From: Macrolepiota albuminosa
Taxonomy: Eukaryota; Basidiomycota; Agaricomycetes; Agaricales; Agaricaceae
Length of the DNA: 64,000 nt
NCBI GenBank assembly: GCA_027475525.1
Contig: JAMWFC010000055.1
Span: 2,443,042-2,507,041 of the forward strand
Direction of reading: 5' to 3'
The notes under the pieces are model-generated. The model worked only from the letters and a program-made list of their open reading frames with translations, searched no databases and had not been told where the DNA came from. Below are positions 34,361 through 46,478 of this stretch, piece by piece (the first letter of the stretch is position 1; the number at the start of each line of letters is the position of its first letter). The position numbers and the translations under genes were made by a program.

Positions 34361-34482
34361 TGAAACTATTGAAGATCTTGCAAAATTTATCTAGTATTAT
34401 GTGGAGGAATTGACAAGGCACTGAAACTATTGAAGATCTTGCAAAGTTTATCTAGTATTATGTGGAGGAATTGACAAGGCAC
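34361..34482. repeat. 61-bp tandem duplication
   Basis: Units 34361-34421 and 34422-34482 differ at a single position (AAAATTT against AAAGTTT). They lie in the non-coding 3' flank of the Ulp1-like gene. Confidence 0.9.
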
Positions 34483-34667
34483 TGAGTGGGCAAATACACT
34501 GGTTGGCAGCCAATTGTGATGTTACTCAGGAAAAAGTGAAAAGGAAACATGTTAAACCATTTTCAATGTATCAATTCCTGACAGAAAAAGTCTTGAAACA
34601 AAGAAAAAGTTGTGTTTCTGCATGGTGAAAGCTGATCAAGAAATAAATGATAGAAGACTTGTTCTGC

Positions 34668-34950
34668 TGTAAAGGCAACCTCTGGAGATTGTAGCTAATC
34701 ACACAACTAGCAGAGGAAAATCCAAAGAGAACAAGTCTAAAGATTTCTCTGCTGTAGTGCAGTGCATCAGCACAGTGGTGGTGGCATAAAAACAACTGTA
34801 CAGTACTTTGAACTTATCCTGAGATAAGTTGGAGGGGGTCCCAGAAGCCTCTGAAAAGATGCAGAAAAACTCTGGGAGTGCCAAGAAGTGCCAAAAAAAT
34901 TGCCAAGGCATCTGGGAAGTGCTGGGGGAGTGCCAGAAAAAAGTTCCTGA
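34668..34950 (-). mobile_element. Decayed L2-family LTR
   Basis: The stretch beginning TGTAAAGGCAACCTCTGG follows the minus orientation of the L2 LTR seen at 42531-42965 (cytosine-poor, with shared words such as AAAGAGAACAAGTCTA). Similarity fades to the right, so the right end is approximate. Confidence 0.55.
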
Positions 34951-34975
34951 CAGACCCTCTTTCGACAGTGTACAA

Positions 34976-36081
34976 AGAAATTAGATGTAGTTTTAGTTAA
35001 AAGACAAGATATGCAATTTTATATGTGTTGTGTTTAATTTCATCAAGTGTAACCCATCCAAAGCATTAGAAAATGTATGGATATTTATCACTGAACTCAT
35101 CATCCAAGTACAGTCAAAAGCACCTAGTAGACAAATTCATATGAGCAATAGTAATTCTCTAAGAGAAACTGATCTAAAGATCGAAACATTCTTGTTTTTC
35201 AAGAAAAACTCAGACTAAAAAAATAATACTTGTGTAGAATCAGGATATATAACTAAACATAGTCCTTGAAGGTGATCCTCAACTTTGCAGCCTTCAACAG
35301 GCTACAAAACAGTTGTAAGCATGTAAGCTCTTCTTTCTTAATGTGTTTTAATGCTAGCACCCAACTGAATGCCATGGTGTCAAGCTGAGATACAAGATCA
35401 AGCCACTAATCTTTGGTTCTGTGGTAATTGACTTTGGGATAATAGTCAAAAATGTATGTACATTTAACAATGTTGCAAATAGCTCATAATAATATTCTTG
35501 AAACTCTACTCTTCCCTTTTTTTCATCAATTTTCTTCAAATTTGCTTTATCAGATACAAAGTACAATGATGGGAAAACCAAAGTGCACAACCCAAGTCGT
35601 GCCTTAGAGCTGACATGACATTTGGTTTTTGCATCTCTACATTGATGGATAGGAAGACAGCCTATCGCCTGGATCCAAATCGTTTCTGCATGTACTGGCA
35701 GCCTCAACATCCACCCTTTACACCTGATCTCGTGCGAGTATCTGTTGAAGCCCTAGTATTCTGGACGCGCCTCTGTCTCATGACTTAGATGATGCTGAAA
35801 CAGAAACTAATGCCAATTTCCATTTTGATGTGCCTGACCCCAAATGGCATAGATGCGATCAGCAGCAGCAGAAGCGGTTGCTCAAAGTGAAGATAATTCC
35901 TGACATAGATGCTCTTGACAGCTCTATCCATGAGGTGTCGTTGTGAACGCCCAATGAAAAAAAAACTTCAAGCGCCCAAGTCAAGACTCTTTCAGTAATG
36001 TCTCCAGAGTCTCTCTTAACTTTCTTAACAAGACTACATCTTCAAAGCCGAGACGTTCTGACATATATCTACAGATACAAT
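34976..36081. other. Low-CpG intergenic region with a coding-like fragment
   Basis: Most of this is AT-rich and CpG-poor, as in the decayed transposons. A 65-codon plus-strand fragment at 35749-35946 ends in TGA and reads as an acidic/Gln segment (NANFHFDVPDPKWHRCD). I suspect a transposon protein relic but cannot assign it. Confidence 0.3.
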
Positions 36082-36301
36082 CAAATGTGGCACGTCATGC
36101 AGGAGGGGCGTGTTTTGACGTGTGACCTAGGCGTGACCCTAAAAGAGAAACGATTACAGAGAAGTTCGTACTACTAGAAGGAACTTCTACTCGAGTATTC
36201 AAGTTTGGCAACTGGATGAAGGTTAAGACCAAGCAGCTTAGGGCCACGCCTAGGGTCACACGTCAAAACACGCCCCCTCCTCCATGACGTGCCTACATTT
36301 G
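36082..36301. mobile_element. MITE-like palindromic element, 220 bp
   Basis: Arms of about 60 bp (36082-36140 and 36240-36301) are near-perfect inverted copies, differing by a few substitutions and single-base indels, with the shared core GGGGCGTGTTTTGACGTGTG. About 100 bp of unrelated sequence separates them. No gene is inside. I found no clear target duplication. The arms are rich in CpG, unlike the surroundings, so the element seems recent. Its superfamily is unknown. Confidence 0.65.
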
Positions 36302-37012
36302 GAAGGTCGCCAATACAAACAAATCGTGCTCGGCGTTTCAGTAATTGCCGGAGTAACTACAATACAATATTAATCCTCAAGTTTCAAAGAGCATCTTGTC
36401 ATGCCCAACCGTAGTCCAGGTCGCATCCTCCAGAAGTCATAAAGTATCCCGGTTTTTAAATCTCACCTACGGTTGCGGAACAACCTCTGCAGTGCGCTGT
36501 TTTTTTTGCAGAAAAAAGGGCGTCAAATCGTTTACAATCAATCTATCAAAGCGGAGTGTACACAGTCAAGAATCACCCATGTTGCATATGGTGGGTTCTC
36601 GTTCTGTGGTTTCAGATCATCTGGCTATCTAAAAATTATGCGATTCATGAATAGCCTCATACCAAGAGGAGCTATCTGGAGTTGTGTATAAAATAGACCC
36701 TTTCCGTCGGGGTGAGTCTCATAGTGCCAAACTCATTCGAAATTTCGATGCTCCTCTCCCAACACTGAGAATATACTATAATTATGACGTCCTCTCGTCG
36801 AAAACATACCCGCCATGTGTACCAATTCTCTCGACGCATCCTTCCTAGGGAACCAGTGTGTTCACCCCCGACCAAACCGGCTCTGTCCTTGCCACCTTCT
36901 ACCGTATCAGGTACTGTCCGCTTCTGCCCTTATCTCTGTCCTGAAGGTGCAGTCACAGAAACAACCTATGAGGGTGAGGGAAATCGCGTACAAGGAAGGC
37001 TTCTGATAATAG

Positions 37013-38332
37013 ACTTCCAGCTCTCGAATTTACTCTTCCGGAAACTCTTGTTCACTGGCCATGGAAGAGGAAGATACACACATCTTATTGCCAGGCTAAA
37101 GCGGAGTCTTCTTCCTGGTTTCAAAAGTTCAGAGCCCTTTCCCCTGATGCTCAGCGAGCTTTTGGAGAGTACAATTTCGGTCGGTGCCTTTATCCATTTA
37201 CATTTGCTGTTCTGACCTCATGTAATATTATCAGAATTGCTGGCGTGCTTGGCATATGCTTTAGAGAGTGCAGGTATGATCGGTTCAACTTTTAATGTGC
37301 GAAATTTCACTTTTCCTGCCATAACAGACCGAGTACGGGCGGGTTGCGATCTCATGAATCTCTTCTTCCTGTTCGATTTGGATACCGACAATGCGACGGA
37401 ACAGGAAGCTCAACAATTGGCCACAGTAGTCATGGATGCACTACGCAATCCAAAAAAGCCGAGACCCTCTGGAGAATGCGTTATGGGTGAAATTGCTCGA
37501 CAGTATGTTTAAAACCCTTATCGTATTCACCGTCAATTTCATCTGTGAATAGATTCTCGGAGGTATCCATGAAGTGTGCTTCTTTGTCCGCACGCCGTCG
37601 ATTTATTGCAAAATTTGACTTATACACCGCAGCGGTTGTCCAGGAGGCTTATGATCGTGCCGAGAATCACATAAGAGGTGTAGATGAATATTTCCTACTT
37701 CGACGTCACACTATCGGAGCCATGCCCTCGTTCGTACTGCTACACTTGGATCTCGAACTCCCCGATGAAGTATTTGAGAATCCGATTATCAAAAGACTAG
37801 AAGATGCCAGCGCTGACATGATCAGCCTCTGTAATGTGTGGATTATGTGGCTTTCTATGTATCGGTTCTTATTGCTTTATATTAGGACATGTGTTCTTAC
37901 AACGTTGAACAAGCTCGTGGAAACGATCGTCACAACATCGTAACAACCCTCATGTATTACAAACAACTAGACCTGACAGAAGCAATCAAATGGGTTGGTG
38001 ATCACCATTTGAAGCTTGAAAAGAGCTTTTTGGCGGATACGAAGGCCGTCCCTTCTTTTGGAACAGAACTTGATGCCAAAGTTAGCCACTATATCGACGG
38101 ATTAGGAAATTGGGTAACCGCAAACCAGAGTTGGCACTTCGAAAGTCCCAGGTACTTTGGTACCGATGGGTTAAAGATCCAGAAAAGCAGGAATATCGTA
38201 CTGTTGCCTCGGTTGGCTCTTTTAACGTCATTGCATTACATCATTCTAATGATTGCCTCAGGCAGAGGAAAGTACAAAGCAAGCTTTAGGTTGTATTTAT
38301 CCAATGAAAAACTTTGGATAGTCTTCACTTAG
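37013..38332 (+). CDS. Class I terpene synthase (sesquiterpene-synthase type), 5' exon unresolved
   Basis: The enzyme would cyclise a prenyl diphosphate, probably farnesyl diphosphate, in the cytosol. Exons seen: 37013-37179, 37235-37273, 37328-37502, 37553-37835, 37886-38332. The N-terminal part has the LPETLVHWPW segment. The aspartate-rich motif reads FDLDTDN: the first and fifth Asp are present, but position 2, normally Asp or Glu, is Leu. The NSE motif NDMCSYNVE is complete and split by an intron, and is followed by EQARGNDRHNIVT. The fungal Arg-Tyr pair is in WHFESPRYFG. The start exon is not settled: ATGs at 36784 and 36815 open frames that do not join exon 37013 in phase. The last 35 residues after LLPR are atypical, so the 3' end may have another intron or a frameshift. 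Transposons begin about 400 bp downstream. Confidence 0.8.
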
Positions 38333-38753
38333 TCTTTTGACATACTGTTGCGATACAAATCCATGCCTGATCTATTAATCTTCCCCTAACTTCGACATAC
38401 TTTTCGCCATGTACCTTCTCTTGATCCACAGTCTTGCGCTTGTCACACAGCCCATCGCACGTAGTATACATTGATCGATTCATGTAATACCCTAACACAA
38501 ATTTTTGGTAACCATATGTCGGAAAAATCCTTATACTTATCGGGCAACCCAAATGACTTCAGCATGCACAGTGTTAGCGTATGACGTCTAGTCAGCGCTA
38601 TTCGGTATTATTCCATTTTATTTTGATTTACATTTACTCATATTTTATTCGTTATGTTGCGCCACCATGGCACAACTCTTTTATTTGCTATTCTTTACTA
38701 AACCTTATTTTACCAGACTATAAAACATTACGTACACGAACGTGCCCCTCAGT
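38333..38753. other. Intergenic, terpene synthase 3' flank and start of a Copia LTR
   Basis: No gene was seen. The left edge of the Copia-2 LTR probably lies in here but could not be fixed. Confidence 0.3.
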
Positions 38754-40412
38754 CGTTTTCACGGACTTCGTCGTGATCTACGTCGATTACGCTATATTAT
38801 CACTACAAAGTACTTATACTCCCTGTAGACAGACACTTATAATTGTCTACAGGTAATAGCAGTTGTTTTCACGGACTTCGTCGTGATCTACTGAGGGACA
38901 GACACTTATAATTGTCTACAGGTTATAGGCCCTGTTTTCTCACTTGACTTTGCACAGAAAATTTTCTCATACAGCTCACACATGCAACTGACACCAAAAT
39001 GTTTCAAAACTCTACATTCAACAGTCCCCCAATATTTCTGGAGAAACTTCACTTTGATGGAACAAATTTTATACAATTCAAAAGCAGAGTACTGGTTGCA
39101 GCCCGTGTTGAACAAGTCGTTGCTGAGGCCAGGAATGGAGAGTGTGAGCACGTGAATGAGAACTGAGGAATGAATCGAATGTGAGTGTGTGTGAGTGCAA
39201 CCACCATCAAAGGGATGCTTTAAGGGGGCACAGTCAGCAAAGATAGAAAGGAGTGGCCACACAGGGCCAGTGCTGGCTTGACTCAGCCAGTGCAGAGACA
39301 TGACAATAAGCATATTGAAGGTAAAGAATGCAATATATGCAACTACAAGTTATGCATGAAGGTATTTGTATGTATTAGTATTTAAGGTGTCCATGCAGCC
39401 TGTACTGTAACACCCTGTGCATGAGGAGCAAAGAGATATCTCAATGTCAGCATCTTCAAGCTGACCACTCCAACACCTATGCTGAAAAGCACTACATACA
39501 AGGATGAAGAGGAAGTTAAGCTGGCCCTCACCATTGACAATACAGCTGAAAAGAGTATAGCCAAGCCTAACTTGTATACACCTTCTCTCAAGGAATGAGA
39601 TGTCTGTTATGCATGGAGTCTTGTGCTTCTCATATACAATTGCAAGAATCCTGTGGGACTCAGCATCAAGATAGATGGATCTGCAGCTGAGGCATGAAAC
39701 TCATTGATGAAATCATACAGTGTGATATCTGAATTGGCAGCCATGGGAGCAGAAAATGCACTCTGTGGAACAAGATTTGCAGATGGAGGAGATCTGATAG
39801 CCCACCTCTCTGACTTACACACAAAATGGATAAATGCTACTGAGAAGGGAGTGAGTATTTCTGATGCCACATTCAGATCTATTGTTATGATGTCATTACC
39901 AGAGTTCTGGAATACTGTCATGGCTAGTCTCTACTCTATCAAAATGTCAGCCAAATTAATTTCAGGATTGTTAATTCACTGGAAGTGCCTGAGAATGCAG
40001 AAGTCAATGACTCCATCTGTTGCTGCCTTACAAGCCATGATAAATCAAAAGCCTAAACTGATGTGCATGAACCCAAACTGCAAAAGGACAGGACATACTA
40101 TAGAAAGGTGCTACTGGAGAGGTGGTAGAGAAGAAGGACAGTTCCCACTAAACTTCAGGAACTGTGAACAAGCACTAGCTTCACTTGCTGCTAGAACTTC
40201 ACCTACAGCCAACCTTGCAGATACAGCACTGACCACAGCAATACAGACTACATATGCCCTAGCCATCATACCAAACATTATGTCCACCATTCCAACTTTT
40301 GCAAACTTTACAGTGAGTAACCACTGTTTTGTAGACCAAATGGTATTGTAGAATAATACAGTGATTAGTCCTCAGTCACACTGCATAATGTATGTACGAC
40401 TTTTTATTTACT
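38754..40412 (+). mobile_element. Copia-2: 5' fragment of a Copia retrotransposon
   Basis: An LTR end ...ATTGTCTACA at 38920 is followed directly by a primer-site-like GGTTATAGGCCCTG. The LTR part holds a tandem duplication (a TTTTCACGGACTTCGTCGTG block at about 38755 and 38873). A gag gene starts at ATG 38999 (FNSPPIFLEKLHFDGTNF), is interrupted at about 39115-39420 by unrelated sequence, and resumes with stops to the knuckle CMNPNCKRTGHTIERC near 40060-40110, ending about 40351. A partial copy of the Copia-1 LTR end follows at 40350-40412. The element lacks pol and is dead. Confidence 0.7.
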
Positions 40413-40707
40413 TGTAGAATAATACAGTGATTAGTCTACAGGGTACATGTTAATACATATTTATATGGCAATATCATAGTGGCTCACCCTCAGTCACACT
40501 GCATAATGTATGTATGACTGAGGGTGGCACTTGTATGTTGTAGATATAAATAGGAAAAATAATTAAAGTTTACCACAAAGACTGGCAAATAATGATCACC
40601 AGTTTCTGTGGCTAAAAAGTGGTAAAAATATGTGAGCAGTATCCATAAATGGAATAACATATCCCATGACTCATACTATGACATATGTGTGCATAAGTCC
40701 TCACTCA
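40413..40707 (-). repeat. Copia-1 3' LTR (295 bp)
   Basis: It begins TGAGTGAGG and ends TATTCTACA on the minus strand and matches 45612-45895 along its length with scattered differences. Confidence 0.85.
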
Positions 40708-42222
40708 ATACTCCCCCTGACTTGCATGACCATTGCTCAGTTTCAGTCCCATGAGACATACTAGATAGTCATGTGTGGATTGTGGGAGTGGCTTAGTACA
40801 TATTTTGGCAAGGTTTTTGGAAGAGGGTATGCAAGAGACTTCTATATCGCTGTCCTGGATCCATTCACGTATGTAGTGGTGCCTGATATTGATGTGCTTT
40901 GCATGTGCATGTTCTTTAGTGGATTGGGCTAAGGCAATTGAGGAATTATTATTGACATAGAGTTTTGTGGGGAGCAGTTGTCCTAGGTCTATCTCTGAGA
41001 AGAAATTGTACATCCAAAGAGCCTGTTGGGCTCCATGTGTTATTGACATATATTTGGCTTCTGTAGTAGACAATGCAACTGTTTGTTGTTGTTTTGAGCT
41101 CTATGACATGGGTCTGCTGGCCATAATGAAGACATACCTGGAAGTTGACCATCAAGTGTCTAAATCTCTGCTGTAGTCAGCACCAATGTAGCCTACTGGT
41201 TTGACAGACCCCCCTAACCCCTTAGAATATACAATGCAATAGTCAATAGTCCCTTTCACATATGCTAGCACATGTAGAAGAGCCTTCCAGTGTGCTGGAC
41301 CAGGGTTCAATTGAAATCTGGCAAGTAGAGTAACTGCAAATGATAGGTCTAGTTGTGTCGCTGCTTGAGCCCACATAAGTGTGCCAAGTAGTTGCCTGTA
41401 AGGCTTGTCACACATGAGCACTCTGTCTGCTTCATTTTTGGAGGACATGTCATTGGTAAGCACCATTCCAGATGGTAGAGGCATGTATCTGAGGTTGCAG
41501 TCTAGCATGCCAAAACGCTCAAGAACTCGCATGAGGTACACCTTCTGGGATAGTAAGATCAATCAGGTGTGAGGATTGCAGTATATGGCCATGCCTAGAA
41601 TAAATGTTGGATAATCCAAGTCCTTTAGCTCATAGGCCTTAGCTAGCTCCACCTTAGCAATATCTGCTCCTTCCTTAGTTGACAAGAGGCCAAACATGTC
41701 ATTGTTGAATGTGTTTATAATTGTCTTCTCACCTCTCACTGTCCATGACCTCATGCATGAGTCTGCCCACAATTTCCGGTATCTCAAATCTGTGTACATG
41801 CTGTCAAAGATCCAGTACCAGTCAAAGCCACCTTGCATCAAACTATACAAGGTTTTCCAGAGATGAGCTAGCTTCTCCTCCCCTCCCAGAAAACCTGAAG
41901 GTAAGCACATGTACACCTCATGCTTGAGGATGCTGTTGAGGTAAGCTAATACAAAGTCAACCTGCCAGATCTTGAATCCTTCCTGTGCTGCCACCACTGC
42001 CAACATTTGCAGTGATTCAAGACATACTATGGCCACATGGGTCTTATTGAAGTCTTCACCTGCCACCTGGAAGAACCCCTTTGCCACTAGGCAAGCCTTT
42101 CTCCTCACGATCTCTCCTTCTGCATTGTACTTGTTAGTGTAGACCCATCTGCAACCTATGATGTTTTTGTTTTTTAGCACTGAAGCTTTGTCAATGAGCT
42201 CAAACATGCTTCGCTCTTCCAT
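40705..42222 (-). pseudogene. Copia-1 reverse transcriptase and RNase H
   Basis: Frames at 42222-41563 carry the RT start (GCRWVYTNKYNAEGEIVRRK and IWQVDFVLAYLN), 41562-41152 the linker (PYRQLLGTLMWAQ) and 41073-40705 the RNase H end (STTEAKYMS, and KHINIRHHYIREWI). They are separated by stops and frame changes. The LYGLKQ and YVDD blocks are damaged or missing, so no active enzyme is encoded. Confidence 0.75.
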
Positions 42223-42530
42223 TACTCAAAGCTCCTCATCCATCACCAGTTGCCACAAGTCAGATCATTGCATTGCCTTGGAGTACATCCTTGGTACACT
42301 CATCTTGTTTGTCATGTGGAAAGCATCCAGGTATGACAGGTACCTGTAGGGTCCTTCTGCCATAAGCACTGTGGGGAGGTCACTTCCAGATGTTCAATCC
42401 TCCCCATTGTCACGTGCCATCTGCTTGTGTTCTAGGATGTTCCAGGCTGCAATCAACACTGGCGTGGATCTGGCAAGCCTTGTGAATCTGTGCAGCAGCT
42501 GGGTCAGGGGTGTGGAGGGTACTCAGATAT

Positions 42531-42965
42531 TGTAAGGGCAACCTCTAGAGGCTGTGGCTTAGTCACACAGCTGGCAGAGGGAGATCTAAAGAGAACAAGT
42601 CTAGGGATTCCCTATGCCAGGTTGGACACTTCTGGGGCCTCAGAAGCATGGAAAACAACTGTACAGTACAACAAAACCTTAAAAACTCAAAAATTGCCTA
42701 TACAAACAGTTGCACAAATAAAGGGCAAATTCTGGCAAATTCTGGCTTATTTAAGCAGTCTGGAAGCGGTGCTGAGGGGCCCACACTTGTCTGAATGGTA
42801 GCTAAAGAACCAGAGCACCTCAAGGGCTGAGAATAGTACTAACAGATAATGTTGAAAGAATAGAAACAGTAAAATGAACTAATGTCAGAAGAAGTAAGAG
42901 AATGAATGAAAGGAGAGTGAAGAGATAAGAAGTGAAAGAAGGAAGAAATGAGGAGTCCCCTAACA
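42531..42965 (-). mobile_element. Solo LTR of orphan family L2 (copy C) inside Copia-1
   Basis: The 435-bp sequence starts TGTTAGGGGACTCC and ends GGTTGCCCTTACA on the minus strand, the same LTR as 61700-62182 and the split copy at 47219/54315. Near-identical 5-bp flanks (GATAT at 42526-42530 and GGTAT at 42966-42970) fit a decayed target duplication. Confidence 0.8.
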
Positions 42966-43378
42966 GGTATTGGGTTCAACCAAGGTGACATCATGATGTC
43001 CTGGCATGTTAGGGGTGGTACTTCATGTCACTGGGGTAGAGTGGCCCTGGTCTGATCCTTGGCACTATTGGCACTATTGGTTGCCAAGGTAATAGCAAGC
43101 CTGGAGTATGTTCTGCATGTTCAGGAGCTCCTGTAGGTGTTTCTGCATCATCTTCCTCATTGAGTATGGTAAGTCTGCAGTGACCGACACCTTTCTCAAA
43201 GATGACATCTCGTGTGCAATGTTATGATAGATTGTGAGCACTATTCATATAGACAATATCTGCTGTTTGCATAGCCAACAAGTTGTGTTCTGATTGACTT
43301 AGGGTCCAGCTTAGACTTGATCAGTTCCTCAGATATGTTTGCCCATGCTAGGCATTCCCAGGGATGCAAGTGGTCCAC

Positions 43379-44386
43379 TCATTGCCACTGGCTGGTCCAC
43401 ACTTTCTTGGGAATAGTGTTCAGGTAGCATGAGGATGGCAGGAGGTTCCTTGTATAGACCTGCACAGCTGCTGCCTCAGCCCATAGCTCCTTGAATAGGC
43501 CACTTTTTGCTAGAATGCATTGTACCCCCTCCAGGATTGTCCAGTTTGCTTGTTTAGCCACGCTGTTCTGAGCATGTGCATAGGAAGTGGTGACTTTGAG
43601 TATTATGCCATGGGATCTGAGGTATGTTGACCACAAGTCATTTACCCATTCACAACCCATGTTGACTCTGATCTCACATAGCTTTTGGCTAGTTTGGTGC
43701 TTGGACTCCATGTGATAGATGGTCAGGGTCGTGAGTGTTGTGGTGGCATCCTTCTGGGTTAGGAAGTACACTGTCATAAATGATGATCCTCTATTGACCA
43801 TCACCATTATGTAAGAGGCCCCTCCTAGTAACGGCACACTGGCAGGCCCCCACACGTTGACATGCACATGGTTGTTTGGTGCACCTTTGAGTTTGACTAT
43901 TGCGTCATATGGTCTCATAGTATGCTTGCCATATATATAGTCCTCGCATATGCTAGAGATGGTCAGGTCACTCTTCACTACTAGTCCATCCACCAGGTCC
44001 TTTACTAATGCCTTTTTGATAGTCAATACTCCTGCATGACCAAATCTGCAGTGCTACACTTCAAGGGTTGTTGGTTTTATCTAAGATCTTGTGATCAGGG
44101 CTGACATCTTGTCTGATCCACATAGCTCTCCTAGCAGATACATCCTGCTGGCCCCCTTTCCACACAGTACCTTCTTGCCAGCTGGGTCATAGAAGCAGAC
44201 TGTGCCTCTTCCAAAAACTATGTTGAACCCAGCTTGGTCAAATTTGTTGATGGAGATGAGGTTAAATGTGAGGTCCAGGGTGTGTAGGGCATTACAGAAA
44301 ACTAGCTCTGATGTGCCATAAGTGGTCATGCATATCTTTTTGACTGTTCCCTGTCCAACTACATGGAACATAGCCCTTTTTGACAT
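43379..44386 (-). pseudogene. Copia-1 GAG-pre-integrase and integrase
   Basis: The frame 44386-44081 has the pre-integrase region (LISINKFDQAGFNIVFGRG). The frame 44026-43379 has the DDE core: VNVWGP with the first Asp replaced by Asn, ...NDLWSTYLRSHGIILKV, and the conserved ELWAEAAAVQVYTRN. The zinc finger lies in the damaged gap between them. Confidence 0.75.
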
Positions 44387-44719
44387 GGCATGTTCTTCAA
44401 TAGGGGTCAGAAGCTCTTCATAATCTATAAATGTGATCCTATTGACAAAAAAATGATTGGTTGCTCCTGAATCAGCATAGGTAGGTATTTCGAGATGGAA
44501 GGCAAGTGCTCCTGGCTATCTTATCAGTGCTAAGTGATTCTGGTCTGTCACCTATGTCTGCGCAATGGCAGATAGGGCATATGTGATATGTGGTTGCGTT
44601 GATGCAAGTTGAGGAGGTGTGGTTGGCTGAGTGGTCATGACAACTGTGTTTGCTGTTGGTGAGGGAATGGAATTTGGTGGCATCTTGCTGGGTAGGGTTT
44701 TAGAGACCTTCCCCTTATT

Positions 44720-45501
44720 TCAGAAGTTTGGTGGGAATTGTCCCTCCTTTCCTCTGCCTCTCCAGTAGCATTTTTCAATGGTATGGCTATTTTGACAACA
44801 GTTGGAGTTTACACACACTAATCTCTGCTTAGTTTGTGTTTGTAGTGCTATTGCAGATATTTCAGCCTTTTGTTTCTAAACTACTAGGCAATTTAAGTGT
44901 ACCATTAGAGCTGCTATCACATTCTTTGTCTCTGTCATGGAGTACAGCCTAGCTACCACTGTGTTCCAGAATTTTGGGAGAGACATATAGTAATAAGAAT
45001 AGTACAGAAAGTTACCTTGTTGATCTTTGCTCCTTTTTTAGTAGAGGTCTTCCATTTTTTTCTGAGATTCTTCACGTGCTTTAAGAAGTCCATACCATTA
45101 TTGAATTCTGTGGTGCACAGATGTTTTTCGGTGTTCATTGCAGCTATCTCAGAGAATACTCCATAGTTGTCAGTGAGTGCTTTCCAGGCTTCTGTGGTGG
45201 AACTGTCCATTTTTATCTCTAGTTCAACCAGGTTATTGGTGTTATAAATGATAAGACCTAGTGCCTATGCATCCCTCTCTTTCTACTCCCCCAGGAATGG
45301 GTTTCTTGATGACCATTTGGTGGGTTTTTGTTTGTCTATTTTTGTGTCTTCCAGCTTACTGATTGTACTGTCTAGATAACTGCAGGCATCTCTTGCTCTA
45401 GCCATAATTAAGATATGGTTTTTGAATGTGGCATAGTTTGTGCCATCAAAGTGGGCTTCTTTGGGGAAGTTTGGTGAGTTGAAAGAATGTGTAGACATCA
45501 T
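44720..45501 (-). pseudogene. Copia-1 gag
   Basis: ATG 45501 opens FNSPNFPKEAHFDGTNYATF. A second frame at 45210-44953 continues the capsid-like helical region. The knuckle CVNSNCCQNSHTIEKC lies at about 44770-44820. Stops separate the pieces. Confidence 0.75.
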
Positions 45502-45611
45502 GTTTTTGGCATAGGTGCTGCATCAGTGGGCACAGTGTGTGTGTGTGTATGTAGAGTTGTGTTTTGGAGCAGTGGCTCAACAAAGTGTAGATGCAAACAG
45601 GGCCAATAACC

Positions 45612-45895
45612 TGTAGAATAATACAGTGATTAGTCTACAAGGTACACATTTATATATCAATATCATAGCGGCTCACTCTCAGTCACACTGCATAATGCAT
45701 GTATAACTGAGAGTGGCACCTGTGTGTTGTAGGTATAAATAGAAAAATAATTAAAGTTTACTACAAAGACTGGCAAATAATGATTGCCAGTTCCTGTGGC
45801 TAAAAAGTGGTAAAAATATGTGAGCAGTATCCAGAAATAGAATAACATATCTCATGACTTATACTATGATGTACGTGCATATAAGTTCTCACTCG
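45612..45895 (-). repeat. Copia-1 5' LTR
   Basis: This is the partner of 40413-40707. It is followed on its internal side by GGTTATTGGCCCTG, a half-tRNA-type primer site. Confidence 0.85.
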
Positions 45896-46478
45896 ATCGA
45901 TATTCTCAAAATATACAGAGCTTGTGATACCAAGAAAGGAAAGGGCAGCATATGTGTTGGAATCACATTATCATCAGTTGTTGTAATGTGATAATGTAAT
46001 ATGGTGATACCATGAGCCATCATCAAAGGGTCAAAAAGGGCACAATTGCCATCAATGTCTGCTTTGTCCACAGACTGTACTATATATATATTCAGGATGT
46101 ATGAAAGAGTACTCTCAGTCATATTTACACTTACTGAGGATATAAGCTTACTCATGTGATCATCTAGGTACAGGCAATGTTCTGACCTATATGCAACATA
46201 GTTCAAGTTCTAACAGGTTATGGGCCTTACTAGATGGACTACCTGAGATGTACTGCCACTTGTTAGAACTCTCCTTGTCTCTGTCTTGGCACTAATCACA
46301 CCAGACCAACTCATTTGAAGCTTTCTCCAAATTAAAGCCATTCTTTTGTTGAATATAGTCTTAATCACACCTGCCTGCCTTGTCTTGTTCTATTTTGGAA
46401 AGACAGAAAAGATATCACAACATACCTGAATAGAAACCTGTTTTTTCCTCCTGCCTGCTTGTGCTCAAGGATACCAAA

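Larger units (their letters stand above)
40413..45895 (-). mobile_element. Copia-1: decayed Copia retrotransposon, about 5.5 kb
   Basis: Related LTRs lie at 40413-40707 and 45612-45895. The order on the minus strand is gag, GAG-pre-integrase, integrase, reverse transcriptase, RNase H, which defines Ty1/Copia. A polypurine tract (GGGGGAGTAT) abuts the 3' LTR and the primer-site-like GGTTATTGGCCCTG follows the 5' LTR. Many stops and frameshifts break pol. A solo L2 LTR sits at 42531-42965. I did not find a matching target duplication, and the left side shows an extra partial LTR, so the ends may be rearranged. Confidence 0.85.

Noticed and set aside
9160..38332. A terpenoid biosynthetic gene cluster of P450 plus terpene synthase
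   Set aside because: The two genes are about 25 kb apart with Ysh1, Ctf4 and mtTFB between them, so they are not a cluster.
39115..39420. A TG...CA bounded insertion in Copia-2 gag as a separate LTR
   Set aside because: No 5-bp duplication or second copy was found in the window, so it is only noted as an interruption.
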